Origin: Typha latifolia | Lineage: Eukaryota > Streptophyta > Magnoliopsida > Poales > Typhaceae | DNA length: 64,000 bases | Assembly: GCA_019914945.1 (NCBI GenBank) | Contig: CM034109.1 | Location: 10,904,479 to 10,968,478, forward strand | Reading direction: 5' to 3' | Shown here: in pieces, positions 1-14,200 of the stretch | Numbering within the stretch: position 1 is the first letter of the stretch | Layout: each line of letters starts with the position of its first letter | Program-made: the position numbers and the translations under genes | The notes under the pieces: generated by a model | Seen by the model: only the letters and a program-made list of their open reading frames with translations | Database searches by the model: none | What the model was told of the DNA's origin: nothing

Positions 1-533
1 ATCGTCTCCGAGATGAGCTTCAGAAACAATCATCTCAAAAGTACACACACAACTCGAGGTATGCATATCTCGGCTTCCTTCTTTTTCCTATTTACCAGCC
101 TTTATAAATGAATTTATCTCCTTCTAATATATTCTCCAAGAAATAAATGGATCTTAACATAATTGCTGTATGCCTGTATGTTCTAATTTGTGTACATGTT
201 CACAAAGCAAAACCAATTATTTGAACCTTGATACAAGATGGCTTCTGATTTTCTTCAGTAGAAGCAGACAACAAATGAACAGAAGGGGTGGCTGGCAATT
301 AGCCGCCCTGACATACAACTTTATTTGATCATATTTTTCTTTTTCGTCCATTCCTCACATATTGGTGATTTGGTATCCGGAGATGTATGTGATTTATGTT
401 ACAAAATAAAGTCCCTTGCAAATGGCTCACCACGGTGCAAGTCCTTGGGCACGCCTTTGATGCTTGCCAAAAAGAATTAAAAGAAAAAGGAAGAAAACAA
501 CAGCGACTGCACATTGTGCATTGCAGCTTTTTC
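1..533. other. 3' flank of the alpha/beta-hydrolase gene
   Basis: No coding exon is recognisable here. The part nearest 534 is probably the 3' UTR of the minus-strand hydrolase gene. The sequence is AT-rich with no repeat or RNA gene that I can support. Confidence 0.5.
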
Positions 534-3500
534 TTATGATTCAGCTGCTGTAACTCTAACCAGCTTCGAGATTCTGAGAGTATTCTTCATATGCCTAAAT
601 ACGATCACAAATGCTCCGATGATGTATAGAACGCTCAGTTGTAGCTTACCAAGGAAGTTGTAAAGAGCAGCTAGAGCAGCTGCTTCCCCATTATTCCTAA
701 AGCTTACAGATATCGTTATCCCTAGAATAGGACGAAAGGCAAATAATCAATAAAAAATCAACTGACAGTAGCAAATTCGTACCTAATAGATGAGGTAAAA
801 CTCTGAAATGATATTTGATACATGATATCGTTATTTCTTGAGCTTACCAGATTCTCTCTCTGGGTTAGATGACCAATCTTGCATCCTCAGCTTAGATTTT
901 GAAGCTCTTATCAGATCCATGAGAGCTAGGTTAACCTGCAAATATAAGAATACTTTAAATTGTTCATATATTACTATGAAAAACTTCGTCCAAGCCCAAG
1001 AAAGGTTGTAGGAAGAAAATGAACTTTTTAACATTTATCTTCACTTGGTGTTCTGAAATGAGCATACAAGAGGAACAAAACGTGTCTTGTGTAAAAGACT
1101 AGAAGACATCTCCTTTGGTATGTGATACAAGAGAGCTGCCTGGGGCAACTCTTCAGATGAACAAAATTGATTGAGAGTGTAGAATACATCAAGTGATTAA
1201 CACTTCCTAAACTGCTAGGAGAAATTCTGTAACCATTGAGCATAGGAAGTTAGCGATTTAAAATCAAGTCTCTATATGAGTTAAATCTCCCTCAAAGTCG
1301 AGCAAGCATCAGATAGTCAGCCTAGTTAGCAAAAGCTCATCTTCTAATCTGAAAGATGCATACCTCATCCGGTCTTTCGTGGCTCACTAAATGTGCGCCA
1401 TGTAGTTCTACCATTCTAGCAGCAGGGTGCAGCTTCTCTGCAAGTCGCCTTGCATGGTATAATTGTGCAATTATGTCATACCTATCAAAAGTACAAAATG
1501 CATCGTGAAGCTATATTCTGCCATAACTTTTGGCATCTTCTAGTCTTTGTTAAGAAAGACCAACCTTCCATGAATAACTGAAACTAGAAATCCTGATGAA
1601 CGAATTGTGTCAAGTTCTTTCGTTGTCATTTTGTGCGTCCAACATGCATTAACTTGGCCTTCAAAACCATAATTAGATTGCATCCCTGTTAGTGATATGG
1701 CTTTCACATATTCCTAAAGCAACAAGAATTGGATTAGCATCAGACAGATCAGCAGAAATGAGGCTTACAAAGAAACATATTTACAGCATAAACATCAACA
1801 TGTGTGGTTCGACCTGCTTAAGCATATTAACCATAGCAAACATGACTACTCACTTGATAAAGGATCTTCCTCCTTGTACATGATCCAACATATTCATCAA
1901 GATATTCCTGCATGTGATATATGACATGAAATTTATTGGCAATAGATTTCCTGCAATCATTACTTAGCTTCAAGGCAAAAGAGTTGCATAATCATGGAAG
2001 AACTGACAAACCTTTGTGTAGTGCGTTTCCAAGTCAACAGCAGCTCTCTCCTCTGGTGTCTTTGCTCTTAGAAAACGATATGCAAGGGATATCATTTGGC
2101 GATCAATCTGCAAAAGAGACAACATTGAAGTTAGAATATTTGAAGATACTTATGATAAAAAATCATTCTCGAATGAGATTTCAAGATTTCCCAAATTAAG
2201 CTTATTAAGCAGTCCTTATGTAGACCAACCACGAGTTCATTTCTTGGCAAAGCTGACCTTGGCTGCCAACCTTTTAGCCTTCCACACTTTCATGAAAGGT
2301 GCTTTTAACACAATTCCTGTACTAATCAAATGCTGACATATGGGGCTAATAATAAGCAAAATTGAACATCTCAAGTCAAGCATCTGAGATATACTAGGAG
2401 ATGCTTCTTAAGTTCTTATACTGAGAGGCACAATGATATCAATGAAACTCATAACCTTATCTTAGACTGAAATTCTAATCATGTAAGTTTTTCCTTATAA
2501 ATATTTCAACTAAAAGACCATATAATTGACATAAAGACCAACAGAACACAGCATCTCTACCACCCTGTTTTCTACATAAACTTCATACTTTGCTACTACT
2601 GGTACAAATAATCCAAACCTCTGAGGATATCAGCAAGTTGCTAGGGTTCATCATCAAATATCTTCTAAAGGATACAAATTTAGAGGTCCAGCAAACATAG
2701 TTCACAGGGGCAGTAGGAGGCGTAATATGCATTGTGATGATACCTTCGGGAAGCATTCAAAGCCACCTCCAGTAGCATTGATCAATGCCAAGGAGCACAA
2801 CCTCTCAGGTGCCATTGCTGCCAACTTGCAAGCGATCATAGAACCTGTTTCCAACCAGAAAATTTATTACAGTAACATGCCAATATAGGCTATAAAATTT
2901 GAACCAATTCCAAGCAATTTAATATAATCCAAACACATATCAGGAATATTAGATAGAATCTAAAAGAAGGAAACATGGTAAAAAGCATGCAACTTACCCA
3001 TGGAGTGACCAAAGACATGGGATCTCTTCCAGCCTAAATGATCCAACAGTGCCAACGCATCTCTTGCCATGACCGTCGTTCTGCAATCACAATAATCTCC
3101 ATCAACATTCTAATCAATTGCTTTAATACAAGATGCAAACTACGGTGTTTTCATTCGACACCTTCCTTTTACTAAAAGCAAATGGAAATTGGCAAAATTT
3201 TAACGGATAAAAAGAAGTAGCTTTTTAGGAAAATTGGATGTGTTTCAGGAAAGTCGGACTCACGTGTATTCGGATTTTTTCGTGGGCACGGAGCTCCGAC
3301 CCATCCCACGATTATCGAAGCAGCACACCTCGATCCCCCCCTCCTCCTCCTCCTCCTCATTACCGTCATGGCTGTCTATTCCCCGATCTACGGCGGCCGG
3401 CGGCGGGGGCAACTCCTCCTGGTTGGGCTCCACCGTCCCGGTCAGCCCCTTTATTTGTGGACCCCAGGACTCGTGCGTCCCCGCCAATCCTGGCCCCAAA

Positions 3501-3717
3501 TGATTCCCAAATAAGATCCAAATCCTTTGCTTCCCCCAAAATAAAATAATTGACGAGAAAATAGAAAGAAAAAAAAGAAAGGAAAAGTACCAATAATGAA
3601 GAGGACTTTGGTGCTTCCACGGCCGTATCTCCTGTAAAAGATCTTAATCCCATTGCCTTCTCCTCCTTCCGATTTCTCCCAACCTTTCTCGTATCGGCTC
3701 ACATCGCAAAACGGCAT
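534..3717 (-). CDS. alpha/beta-hydrolase fold protein, 409 aa, 10 exons
   Basis: Model: complement of exons 3591-3717, 3264-3489, 2998-3080, 2744-2844, 2012-2107, 1854-1907, 1565-1713, 1364-1481, 848-935 and 534-721. All junctions are GT-AG and the phases close to 410 codons. The fold's landmarks are visible: an oxyanion-side IIGLAGTHESW stretch, FDNRGMGRS, the nucleophile elbow GHSMG (Ser about 144), a likely catalytic Asp in GRYDII (about 281) and a His in HLVSHERPDE (about 309-313). The triad is therefore intact. A hydrophobic segment near residues 373-389 (LQLSVLYIIGAFVIVF) suggests a C-terminal membrane anchor. The start is the ATG giving MPFCDVSRYEKG; a TTG lies 15 bases upstream in frame but is not a likely start. 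Residues about 70-95 are a Pro- and Glu-rich loop. This is a common plant family annotated as putative esterase or RutD-like hydrolase; the substrate cannot be read from the sequence. Confidence 0.9.
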
Positions 3718-5272
3718 CTCTTCTTCGTCCAATTAATTCGGATCCCAATTGATTAACGAATTATTAGCGATTTGATTTAATAGAAATTTTTTGCGTCGGG
3801 ATTAAGTGGGGTTGGGAGACGATCCGGGGAGAAACGACGCGGGGATGGAGGGTGGGAAGTGGGGGGTGGGTGAGGCGAATCGGTGGCGTATTTTAAGGGA
3901 CGGAGCGGACACGTGGATGGATATGAGCGGGCCGAATACACGTCATCCGGTCAGTCATGGCGGAAGGGCGGGAAGGATGTAGTCAGACGAGGCGGTTGGT
4001 TTACGGTCCTCCCCCGTCGCTTTCATTCGATTATGGAATCTCCGCCGTCCGTCTTAATTTTTTGAATAAATCGAGCTTAGCGTTAGCTGAGATTAGTCAA
4101 CCGGCAAACTTTGTAGTCTTTGTAATTTCTTCTCATTTTATCAATCAATTCGTATATTGTCCGGTTAGAAAGTGAGTTTCTATGCTGCAGTTATTAGTAA
4201 TGATTAAATTAAAGGAAAAGTCACGTAGACGCTCCTCATCCTCAACGTTGATCGAGCCTAATTTTTTGAGCGCGATCATCGAAATGATTGCTATCCGATA
4301 GATCTTTTTAGCTCAACTGGCTTATGAAAGCTTGAAGAGACTTGGTCCTTGGGACTAGAAGTCTCGTATCACATCACGATTATCATTTATCATATCAACA
4401 CAACCGGCCAGTTCATTTTTCGAACCTCGCTAGATTAAGTACATGTGGCAAAATACAAATCAACTGCTATGTCATACTATTATATTATAATAACATGATT
4501 ATTAATCTTTACTACACTGTTGCACAATATGATTCTAACGTCACAACAAAAAGATATTTCAGGAATTTAAGTTCCTGCCAACCGGGCGGCACACAGCAAA
4601 CAGGCAAGGTCACTCACTCATATGCACACATCATGGATCCGAATGCTTACACAAGGGAAAACTCACTATGCTACTCCAGCACATGTTACGCAGTCATAAT
4701 CATGGACAGGTCTATTAACACAATAATTTGAGATTCATGGCAGAAAAAGGGAAAGCGATACTACCATGTTGACAGTTTTCAGGTACTTGAGGAACTTGAA
4801 CCTGAAGGAAATGTGCGGCAAGAAACAAACAGGATCCAGGAAAATGATATCCATCCATGATCCATGCTATCTAAAGTGCAAATTGCATTTTAACTGTAAT
4901 CTTGGGGCAGTCTGTCTGCTCTGACATTGATGGCCCTCATTGGTCCTTACCACACCTGATGGATCAGATCACAAGGAGGCTCGCTGTCTGAGATGAGTAA
5001 CTATCTGCCTATTGAGGATAATGTTTCACATCTTAATATGGGTTATCTATAACCATACCGGAAAAACAATCATTTACATTGAGGTGCATCGATAAAATGA
5101 TACCATAACACAATGCCAGAGTTATAGTTCGCCTGCTAAGCCTTCATGGTCAAATGCCGCCAGAGCAAAGCTCAAGCACTGAGAAGTAGAACAGTAGTGA
5201 AGGCCTTACACAGATATAATCAGGGAAGTCCCCCTTTCTACTTTGGTTGGCTTTGTTATCTACCATGGCAAA
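3718..5272. other. Intergenic region; hydrolase promoter and DmX-like 3' flank
   Basis: The part next to 3718 is GC-richer and should hold the hydrolase 5' UTR and promoter. The part next to 5272 is the 3' flank of the DmX-like gene. An open frame at 4342-4731 shows no family resemblance, and I judge it to be chance. No RNA gene or repeat recognised. Confidence 0.5.
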
Positions 5273-8200
5273 TTATTGGAGCTCGATAAGTTTTACAGAA
5301 CCATCTCCACCACATGTAAGAAAACCATGAGATAACACCTGGATATCTGTGACAGCAGCCTGCAAGACAATATTTTTGATGAAACATTCTTCAAATCAAA
5401 AGAAGCCACAAAATATTAAAAATATTTTTCATAGTTCCCAATAAAGGGTACCCTAACAACTCCACCGAAGCCTCTGGAGTTTGGCTGAAAAAAGGTATGT
5501 CGATCGTGCAACTTTTGCCAATGAAAGACCAACTGGGACCTCCTGGCATCCCAAAGTTTCACGTCCCCATCTTTGCTACCAGTTAAGAACAAGCTGGTAT
5601 TTGGGATAGTTGATATCCTAGTGACACTACCTTTACACGCATAAGAGAAAAAGACCAAATTAGAGAAAGAAGCCAATAATTTTAAACAAAATCAAGCATA
5701 TGAAAAGGCAAAAAGCTTACCTAAATGAGCCTTCGGTATATACCAAAGCATTCCATTGGAACTGTCACCAATGTTGGGAGCTCCATATGTCGTGTCATGG
5801 ATAACAGTGGATTTAAGATCTAGTTCATTACAATTCTTATGACGCTTTGTCTTTCCAGTTGCGATGTAGCGGAAGTCGTGCAAACCAACATCTCCATTTT
5901 TCCCTCCCGTAACTATTAGGGGAGAAATAGATCCACTTCCAATATCATTGTCAAACACTGAAAGGGAACGAGCTCCTCCTACAAGAACAAAAAATTTTGC
6001 AATCAAAGAATGCGGCATTTGAAGAAAATGAACAATAAAAGTTTGTCCACGGCAGGCAAATAATGGTAATCAAAACCTTGCTAAGCAATATGGACATGCA
6101 AGGAAGAGCAGATAAAACATTAATCACCATCTGTTTTCCAATTAGCAGGTGTCCATTTCCTAGTTGAACAAGATATGCACATACGCATTTATAAATGCAA
6201 TGCCTCTGCAAAATAACAAGGGAGGTAAAGTAACAAGGGAGGTAATAAAACAGTTTTGGAAGAACAGAACAGTCCCAAGAATCCAGTTTATCCAGGCCCC
6301 TTTTAGCTTCAAAAACAAAATACAATAAACCAGTTTCCTAGCCAAACAACAAATATATTTACATGACATATCATTGAGAAAATTCTAGAACATGAATAAT
6401 CCATGTCATCATTTTAAATAAGCACATCTGTTTCACCATGTCCTAGGACCAGATCAATTTTACAACCTCAATAACTGACTTCTTCTTGTGCACATATTTA
6501 AGTCACAATTAAGAAGCTTTACTTAGTAGCTATGTACTTTGGTGACAAGTGACAACTCATTGTTTAAGTTTTTGGAAAATTTCCTGCATGCAGTGTCACT
6601 GGAACAATCTAAAAATAATGCAATACCTTCATGACAAAAAACAGAAGCTTGACATGTGGGTGGTGGAGCCAATGTATCCCAGATAACAACATTGGCACCA
6701 TTTGAGCTACATCCAGCTGCAGCGAGAATTGATCCACTTCCAGACACATAGGCAACATCCCTATAGCCAATATTAACTAAGCATAAAGTGATGGTGATAG
6801 AGATATCTATTGTAAATAGAAAATGTACAAAAGGACTTGGCACTACGTACGATGCATGGTTGTTAAAGCAAAGAGATGAGTCTAGGGGGTGAATATTGCT
6901 CCTTCCGCCAACCTCAAGCTGCCATGTACAAATTGTCCCATCTAATGCAGCAGTAGCGAATCGGTGTCCATAGTAGTCAAATTGCAGGGAAGACACAGAT
7001 GCAAGTGCATAAGGCGGAGGAACATTAGCAGCAGGAAGGACACCATATGTTGCCAGAGCTCTGTCCTTACCAAACTGCAACATCATTGTCAAGGAACATA
7101 CTAGATGTAAAAAATCATATTTACTATCAGAAGAAAGATGCTACATGAAATTTGCAAACAGATAGACAATAGGGGAGTGATTTCAGTCTTATTCAAGGAA
7201 GTCAAATTAAGAGGCTACTAGCTGGAATTTGTGGGGCAATGCAAATTATTCCGTGAAATCCTACATCTTGATATTAAATGATTCTAACATTGGATATACA
7301 TGAAAATTTAGAATTCTGTGAAACTTGCATATGGATGAACACTTGAAATATATGTTCCAGTAAACCTCACCTCCCAAAGGTACACGTGTGTATTGCTAGA
7401 TCCAACTAAGAAGAAAGGACGTGTAGGATGATGAGATAATGCTCTTGAATGTACGTTCTCAACTGTTGCTGGAGGATCAACATACTCTTCAAAATCTTCC
7501 TGTTCACCCCAACCTAAACCAGAGGCACCAATACCAGCATAACCTGGAATCCCAAATGCCCCCCCACCCATCAAATCTCTCCTTGGCCGTGCCAAAGAGC
7601 CCAAACCAGTTGTTGCTCCCCCCAACCCAAGGTGAGCACCTCTTTTGCTTCCAAGACCGATGCCAGGAGAAACATAAGTTGGAATTGGAGTAGATTCAGA
7701 ACCAGCCCACCCATCTTGTGGCCAATCACATTCTGACCAGATATATTCTGCGACTTCTGTCTGCCTTTTGAAGTGTTGCTCACCATTCCAATTGAGAAAG
7801 AGAAGCCCCTAATAGAATACTGAACATTACAATCACATATAATAATGCTCCAATATGTAAAGAGAATGTTAAGACAGACCATCATTAGCATATGAAAGCA
7901 AAAAAACAAAGCCATCACTATAAAACATTGCAAACATACAAACATAATTGATTCTCTCAAAATGCTATTATTAAGATTATAACATTCATAGCGATCTAGT
8001 GATCTTAATTTCTGATATATACATTTAATAAGAAGAAAAAAGATAACAAAATTCCTACAGGCAGTTCTTAGATATCCCAACTTTAAGAAGTTTGTTTTCT
8101 ATCCACTACCATGACTATATTGTTATAGTTGTTCTGTGACTTCAGCATTAAGATGTCTTAATTCAATCCTGAAAATGCATTATGACTTTACAGTTGACAA

Positions 8201-11200
8201 ACATAGATAATCATAATATGAGGGTGTCAGTTTGTGTACAATAAGAATTGCCTTTGCATTGAAGAGGTCATGGAAACAACCCTGCTTCTCCCTGACTAAC
8301 CCCCCATGTGTGTGTGTGTGTGTGGTAACTTGAAAGTTGTTCCAGTGCACGAGGCTGAAGATCTGCTAAGGGTTAATAATCACATTCTATATTATCAAGA
8401 TAAATTTTCTCAAACAATCATGATGAAGCCGACAGTAGGTGGTATGAAGATAGAGGGATTAGAATTTTGCAACATACATATGACAAAGCATGGAAAATAT
8501 CATGTTTTGCAGTCTATAAGAATAGTTACCTTCTTGTTGCTTGCAACTGCAACTTGATGCTCATTGATAGAATTGAAGCAGATTGCCTGCATGATGAGAA
8601 AGTTATCAACTCATAAACCAATATCCACAAAATAATAATGGATAATTGTTTACAGACTATTCATATTTTTTTTTTCTGGAAAAATATTGATCATGTATTA
8701 TGGTATCATAATGCCATACCTACTTAAAAGAGATAACGACAAGCTTCTTAACACAATCAACTCCGCAACACTTAAAAAGTTATAACAAACAACTGTAAAC
8801 TAGTACCTCGAAAAGCTCTCCGTTTCTCTTCTTTAATTCTCTTGGATTGTGAAAATAACTAGTCTCTTTCTCGGCACTTGGATGTTTCCTTCTTGTTTCT
8901 AGAAGATCATCTGCCTCAGGGGCCCTCCCAATAAATCTTCTTCCTGTTCCATAACTAGGAGAGGTAGAACTGAATTCATTCTCTGCTCGACTATTTTCAG
9001 AAGCACCAATTTCATAATCAACAGATGCACTCTTTTCCATATCTTTCCATGCCATTGAGAGCTTTTGGCCATTATGAGGAAAATAATTAACACTTTCATT
9101 TGCCAAACTAACACAGATATCTTGAGGACTAACAGATATTTTCCATAATAAACTGAAAAGTGATTCTTTGTCTTCATTGCCAGACAATAGCAAACTACTA
9201 AGCCGCAGGTCCTGAAAATGATTCAAGGACCCTGACTGAGAGTAGTTATATTCATCTAACCAGAAAAGAGTACCGGAAAGAATATTCTTTGATATTTTAT
9301 GTCTTATAAATGAAGCAAACTGCTTGATCAATGAGGAGGTAACACAATTCAATGAATTCACCAATAGATCGACAACATGAAAAGGAAACATATTAGTCAA
9401 GTCTTTGTTCATCTTACTGCTTTCATCTTGAAGCTTTTCAATCACTAGAATGTTGTCTAAATGGTTCTTCATGAAGGTCAACAGGTGTATCCACAAGGAA
9501 GCGCCTATTAAGTGCCATTTCTCATCAATTGGAGGCATTGAATCCTCACTGTTTTTAAGCTGTCTTTCTGGAAAGTAATCATCAGGGATATATTTGACTC
9601 CATTTCTTGATGCATCGTGACATTTCTTGTGTAAAACTTTCATTAGCTCATCTATTATGACTAAAAAGGTCGAGCTATTGACAGATGCATCTAAGATTGG
9701 AGCAATCATCATGATTAGTCCTTTCATATCTTTCTGTAACCAGGTGAAAGCAAACTCTACACTATATTCAAGAAGATCAAGAACAGCATATATACTCAAT
9801 GTATTCTTGTTTGCAAAAATTCCTCCATTGTAATGCTTCAAAATAGATCTGCTGCTCCTCAATAAGTAGGTTAATTTTGGTAAACAAACTTTCTCATTAT
9901 AATCATTTTCAAAAGTGAAATTTCTATTGCATACCAACTTGAGTGTGGAATCTGTAAAATGGCAGGACACAACGTATCGAGCAACAAAATAGCATATCTC
10001 CTCATTTGCCTTCAAAAGCAGTCTAAACAGGGTATAACTTGAGGTAGAACTAGAAGCATCAAGACCACAATTATCAGCTTCATTTTCTGGAGATCTGTTG
10101 GCATGGAACAACAGGTATGCAAGAAAAGGGAATCCCTTGTTGCAGGCAAAAACTAGGATCTGCAAAGACAAGTCTTGATTGAGTACCACAAAGAAGATCA
10201 ACTTCTCTTTTAGATACATTAGCAAATAATAAAAGATCAACTAAGCAGGAGAAAATTAACAAGTCTCATATTGCGACATTGTACCATGCCAGCTAAGTCA
10301 AGAAGTTTAAGAGAGAACTTCTTTCGCAATACAGATATTGCAATCTCGACATCATGCTTGAGTCCTCCTATCTGAAAATCATCATGCTCTTTGTGGCTGA
10401 CTTCTCTGGTTAATCCTACATCAGGCCATTGTGGATGACCTATTAGCAAATGAGACACGTATTCTGACGCCATGTTCAATTTAGCATTCAACTCGAAGTT
10501 TGCCGCCACATCTCTTGATAGCCAGTTGGGAGCAGCACCAGGGAAAGGGTTCAGCATTTTATGAAAGATCTGATCTCCAACATGCAATGAGCTCCCTTGA
10601 TCTTTAGTATCAATACTCAAGGTAGAGGATAAGCATTCCAGTGCTTCAAGCTATAAAGAAATTTTTTTGACCAAAATCCATAAACATATTCAATAAAAAT
10701 CCAGTAATGTTTCATCCACTAAATGATAAAACATCAAACTTAGAACCTAACAGCAATTGTAACATTTCCACTAAAGACAAAATGATGTAAGTGAGAGTAA
10801 TGTTCAAATAGCTGAAGAAATATTTGAAAGACTAGATAATATTATCAAGCGAATATACAAGAAGATAGGTACTCTCTTTGCTAGCCAAGTGTCTCAAATG
10901 GAAATGTTAAATTTCAGCCGAGCATAAACTTACTGGGAGTCCAATTCTTTTCAACGCACTTGCAACCAATGAGGTTGACAGCTTAGACAATTTTGCAGCC
11001 AGAGCATCACCAACAGAATTCTTAAAATTATTTTTTGTCGAGAGATATACACAGTACTGACCAATTTTTGGGTCTGAACATACAGCACGGTTGCCCATAG
11101 CGGCAGACTGACCAGTCTGAGTCTTAAAGTGGGAGTCAAAAAGTTTCTGGACAGACTGAGAAAAGTTCCCTAATGTCCACTGCAAATAAAAAATGATTTA

Positions 11201-14200
11201 ATATTGTCATGCCATAAGCTTTAACAGTATCAAATGATATAATAAACAGAAGTGATATCCTAATTGAAAAACCATACTGATATGAATATGGAAAAATATC
11301 CTAAATGAAAAACCATACTGATGTGAATATTGAAACATACTTCAAGAATGCTTGAAAGCCAATAGTCTTCTTTCTCAATTGCATTAGGAAGCAATACATT
11401 GGAAATAAGGTGATGCTCCAGAGGCCCTCCATATCCTTCAACAAGTCGACAAATTATAAGAGCAAGTTGTTCATCGCCAAGGTTCTTTGCACAGACAGTC
11501 ACAGCAGATGAAGGATCATTTCCAAGCAGGAAAAAAGCTACAGCAAGTTCCAATTGATGCCTTCCCATTAAAACATACGCATTTTTCAAAGCAGCAGCTT
11601 TATTTTTTTCTTCCTGTATAATGAGCTGTGAAGTCAGAAATATAATAAGATACAATAAATATTGTGCTACTTCTCTACCTAAATAAAGGGAACAGTATTT
11701 GCTTAGCTTGTTCAAGAAGTTTCTTTACTTTGATAAAGTACATGTTAAGAAGAAAGAAGTAATAGACTATAGGATTTCACCACTACATTGAGTTACATAC
11801 CAAATTAGATAAGCCCATGCAAATCAATAATGAACAATAGCTACCATTAGCAACAAATCTTCGATCATCCATACGAGAGATACAAACTCCTGAACTGGTG
11901 AATTTGAAAACAAAACATTTGCCAAGATGAGAATCATTTCAGCTTAACAATCATGAAGAAGTGAATAAATGTAGTCATTGTGGTGCAGTCAGTGGAGAGT
12001 GAAGACTAAGTTATAATGACAAATATTTATTTTCAAAGTGGTGAGAACTATTTAAGGTACAATGTTCTCTAATAACTGGAAGAAAACAATGAGAAATGTG
12101 AAGTGCTTGGTCCAACTTAACACAATTGGCATAGCCAAGTAAAACTAAAAGGTAGTAGCCCAAGATTGCCATAGAAAATATTTTTGAATTGGAAGCCATA
12201 TGATGTCTGTTTAGAACTAGACTATACATTTCCAGTAAGATGAGATAAACATCTTGTTCTCCTAAGGATAAGGCTGCATAGTGTGTAAAACTTGTCGTTT
12301 CAGGCTTGGCATTGGCAGGAGCATCATATGTCCGAAGTCCTTTTTACCAGAGGTTTCAGTGATGGTTCATACACAATTAATATCTAGTAGGATATGCCAG
12401 CTTATTAATTATTTAGGAGAACAAAAAAGAACATACAACTTCTGTAATTTTAGTTATAGCTGAAAGCAACAGTTTCAAATCAGTACAGAGAGTAACTATG
12501 AATATATAAATATATAATAGCACTATTGTATTGCGATACCTGGAAATTTCGTGAGAGAAATCCAAATAATGGTTTATCTTTCTCGTCTTTGCTAATTTTG
12601 AAAAGGCTAGCCAAAACTTGACGCCTATTCAGTGCTAAATATAGAAGAGCACATTCCTTTGGGTCCTTGTTTTTCAGATATTGTAATCTTGCCAACTTCT
12701 CCATCTACAAGGTACAGATATACTTTGTCAAGACTCAAGACCATTAATAAGGTGGCCTATAAATGAAAGGAAACTAACATTTCAAGTACAGCTTCCTGAA
12801 AAATGCTTCACAGAAACTATCAAGACTTGTTAAACCTAGACAACTAGAATAATCAACAATCAGAGCATTTTGCTTCACAATTTTCTTGCAAGCTTCATAT
12901 ATAATAACTGTTCCGGAGAGCCTGTGCATTTAAACACTAGGAGTAGTTCTACATAAACATAAGAACAACTGAAAATAGTAAACTTAAAGCAATGCAGTTA
13001 AAAGATATCAGAGAGGCCTACTGGAGAAAATCTACTCCGACCTTTGTCCGCAGTTGTGTTACATTGGTGTACCAAAGTCCTATACCAAGATTTCGCATTT
13101 CTGGCCAGGTTGGTTCTAGAGAAAGAAGAGACTTAAGCAGGTCATCTTGACAATCAGATTGGAGTGCCCATGCAACTGATGCAGAATCAACCAAAAAGCC
13201 TTCTGCAGCAGCAGAATTTCCAAACTTTCGAAGAAAATATCGACGCTGAAACTCCACTGCTACCCAGAACCTTAAGAGAAACAAAATAGTCTAATAAGCA
13301 AAAGAGTGCCCTTCTGTTTACTATGCAAACATGCAACTGACAATAAGGGAAATGGCCAGACAAATTTAATAGAATGAGCCACTTGCCATAAGAATCTTGG
13401 AGAAATTTGCTGCAAGAACATAGAGTGATTCTAGAAGAATTTAGTAAAAATAAAAAATGTATAGCTGCTTATGTACTATATACTAAATACAATGTAGTAT
13501 GTTATGCCACTACCATGCTTACCAAATATATACATGCTTATATATTATTAAATGTTCTGCAAAATTAAAACACTAATTAACAAAGAGATTATCCTCTTTT
13601 TTCCAAAATACTACACATGTAGACTGCTCAAAATGCCAGTGCCCACATTACCTCCTGCCTGGTTCATCAAGGGTTTTGTATGCAGATGCACGACTTAAAT
13701 CACTGATCTCAACCAAAAGATCCACAATGACAAGGATTTGCATTCTTTCAATGTCAGTAATTGCAGCAACATCCAAACACTTATTGAGAGTATGGGCAAA
13801 ACCTGTGACTTCAGATTTCTGAGAGGCCACATCATGAAGGACATTTGCATGGAAATGAAAATCAGAAACTCTAGTAGTAGTATTCTCACCCCACTGTAAT
13901 CCTTTATATGAAAAGTTCGTGGAGGTAGTATCCATAAAGTAATCAGACAGATGGATCTCAGGAATAATATGCCCTGATTCACCAAGGCCAGTGCACTCCA
14001 TATTGGTAGTGGAAGTTTCAGAGGTCCTGATAGATTCAGCGAGATGCTGCAGAACAATCTGTGCACGTTTCCAGTTACCTACGAATGAGCAACAATATGG
14101 TTTAACGGGAAGGACCACTAACAGCAAAAAGAGAACATATAAATTAGTTTAAATGCATCCATAATTTTTCACAGGAGTTAAAGGGTTAACAGTTTCAATA

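Noticed and set aside
3234..3549. Overlapping plus-strand frames rich in Ser/Pro
   Set aside because: They are antisense shadows of hydrolase exon 2, which is Glu- and Pro-rich.
4342..4731. Open frame of 129 codons on the plus strand
   Set aside because: Composition is erratic, with no family resemblance, and it lies between two well-defined minus-strand genes; probably chance.
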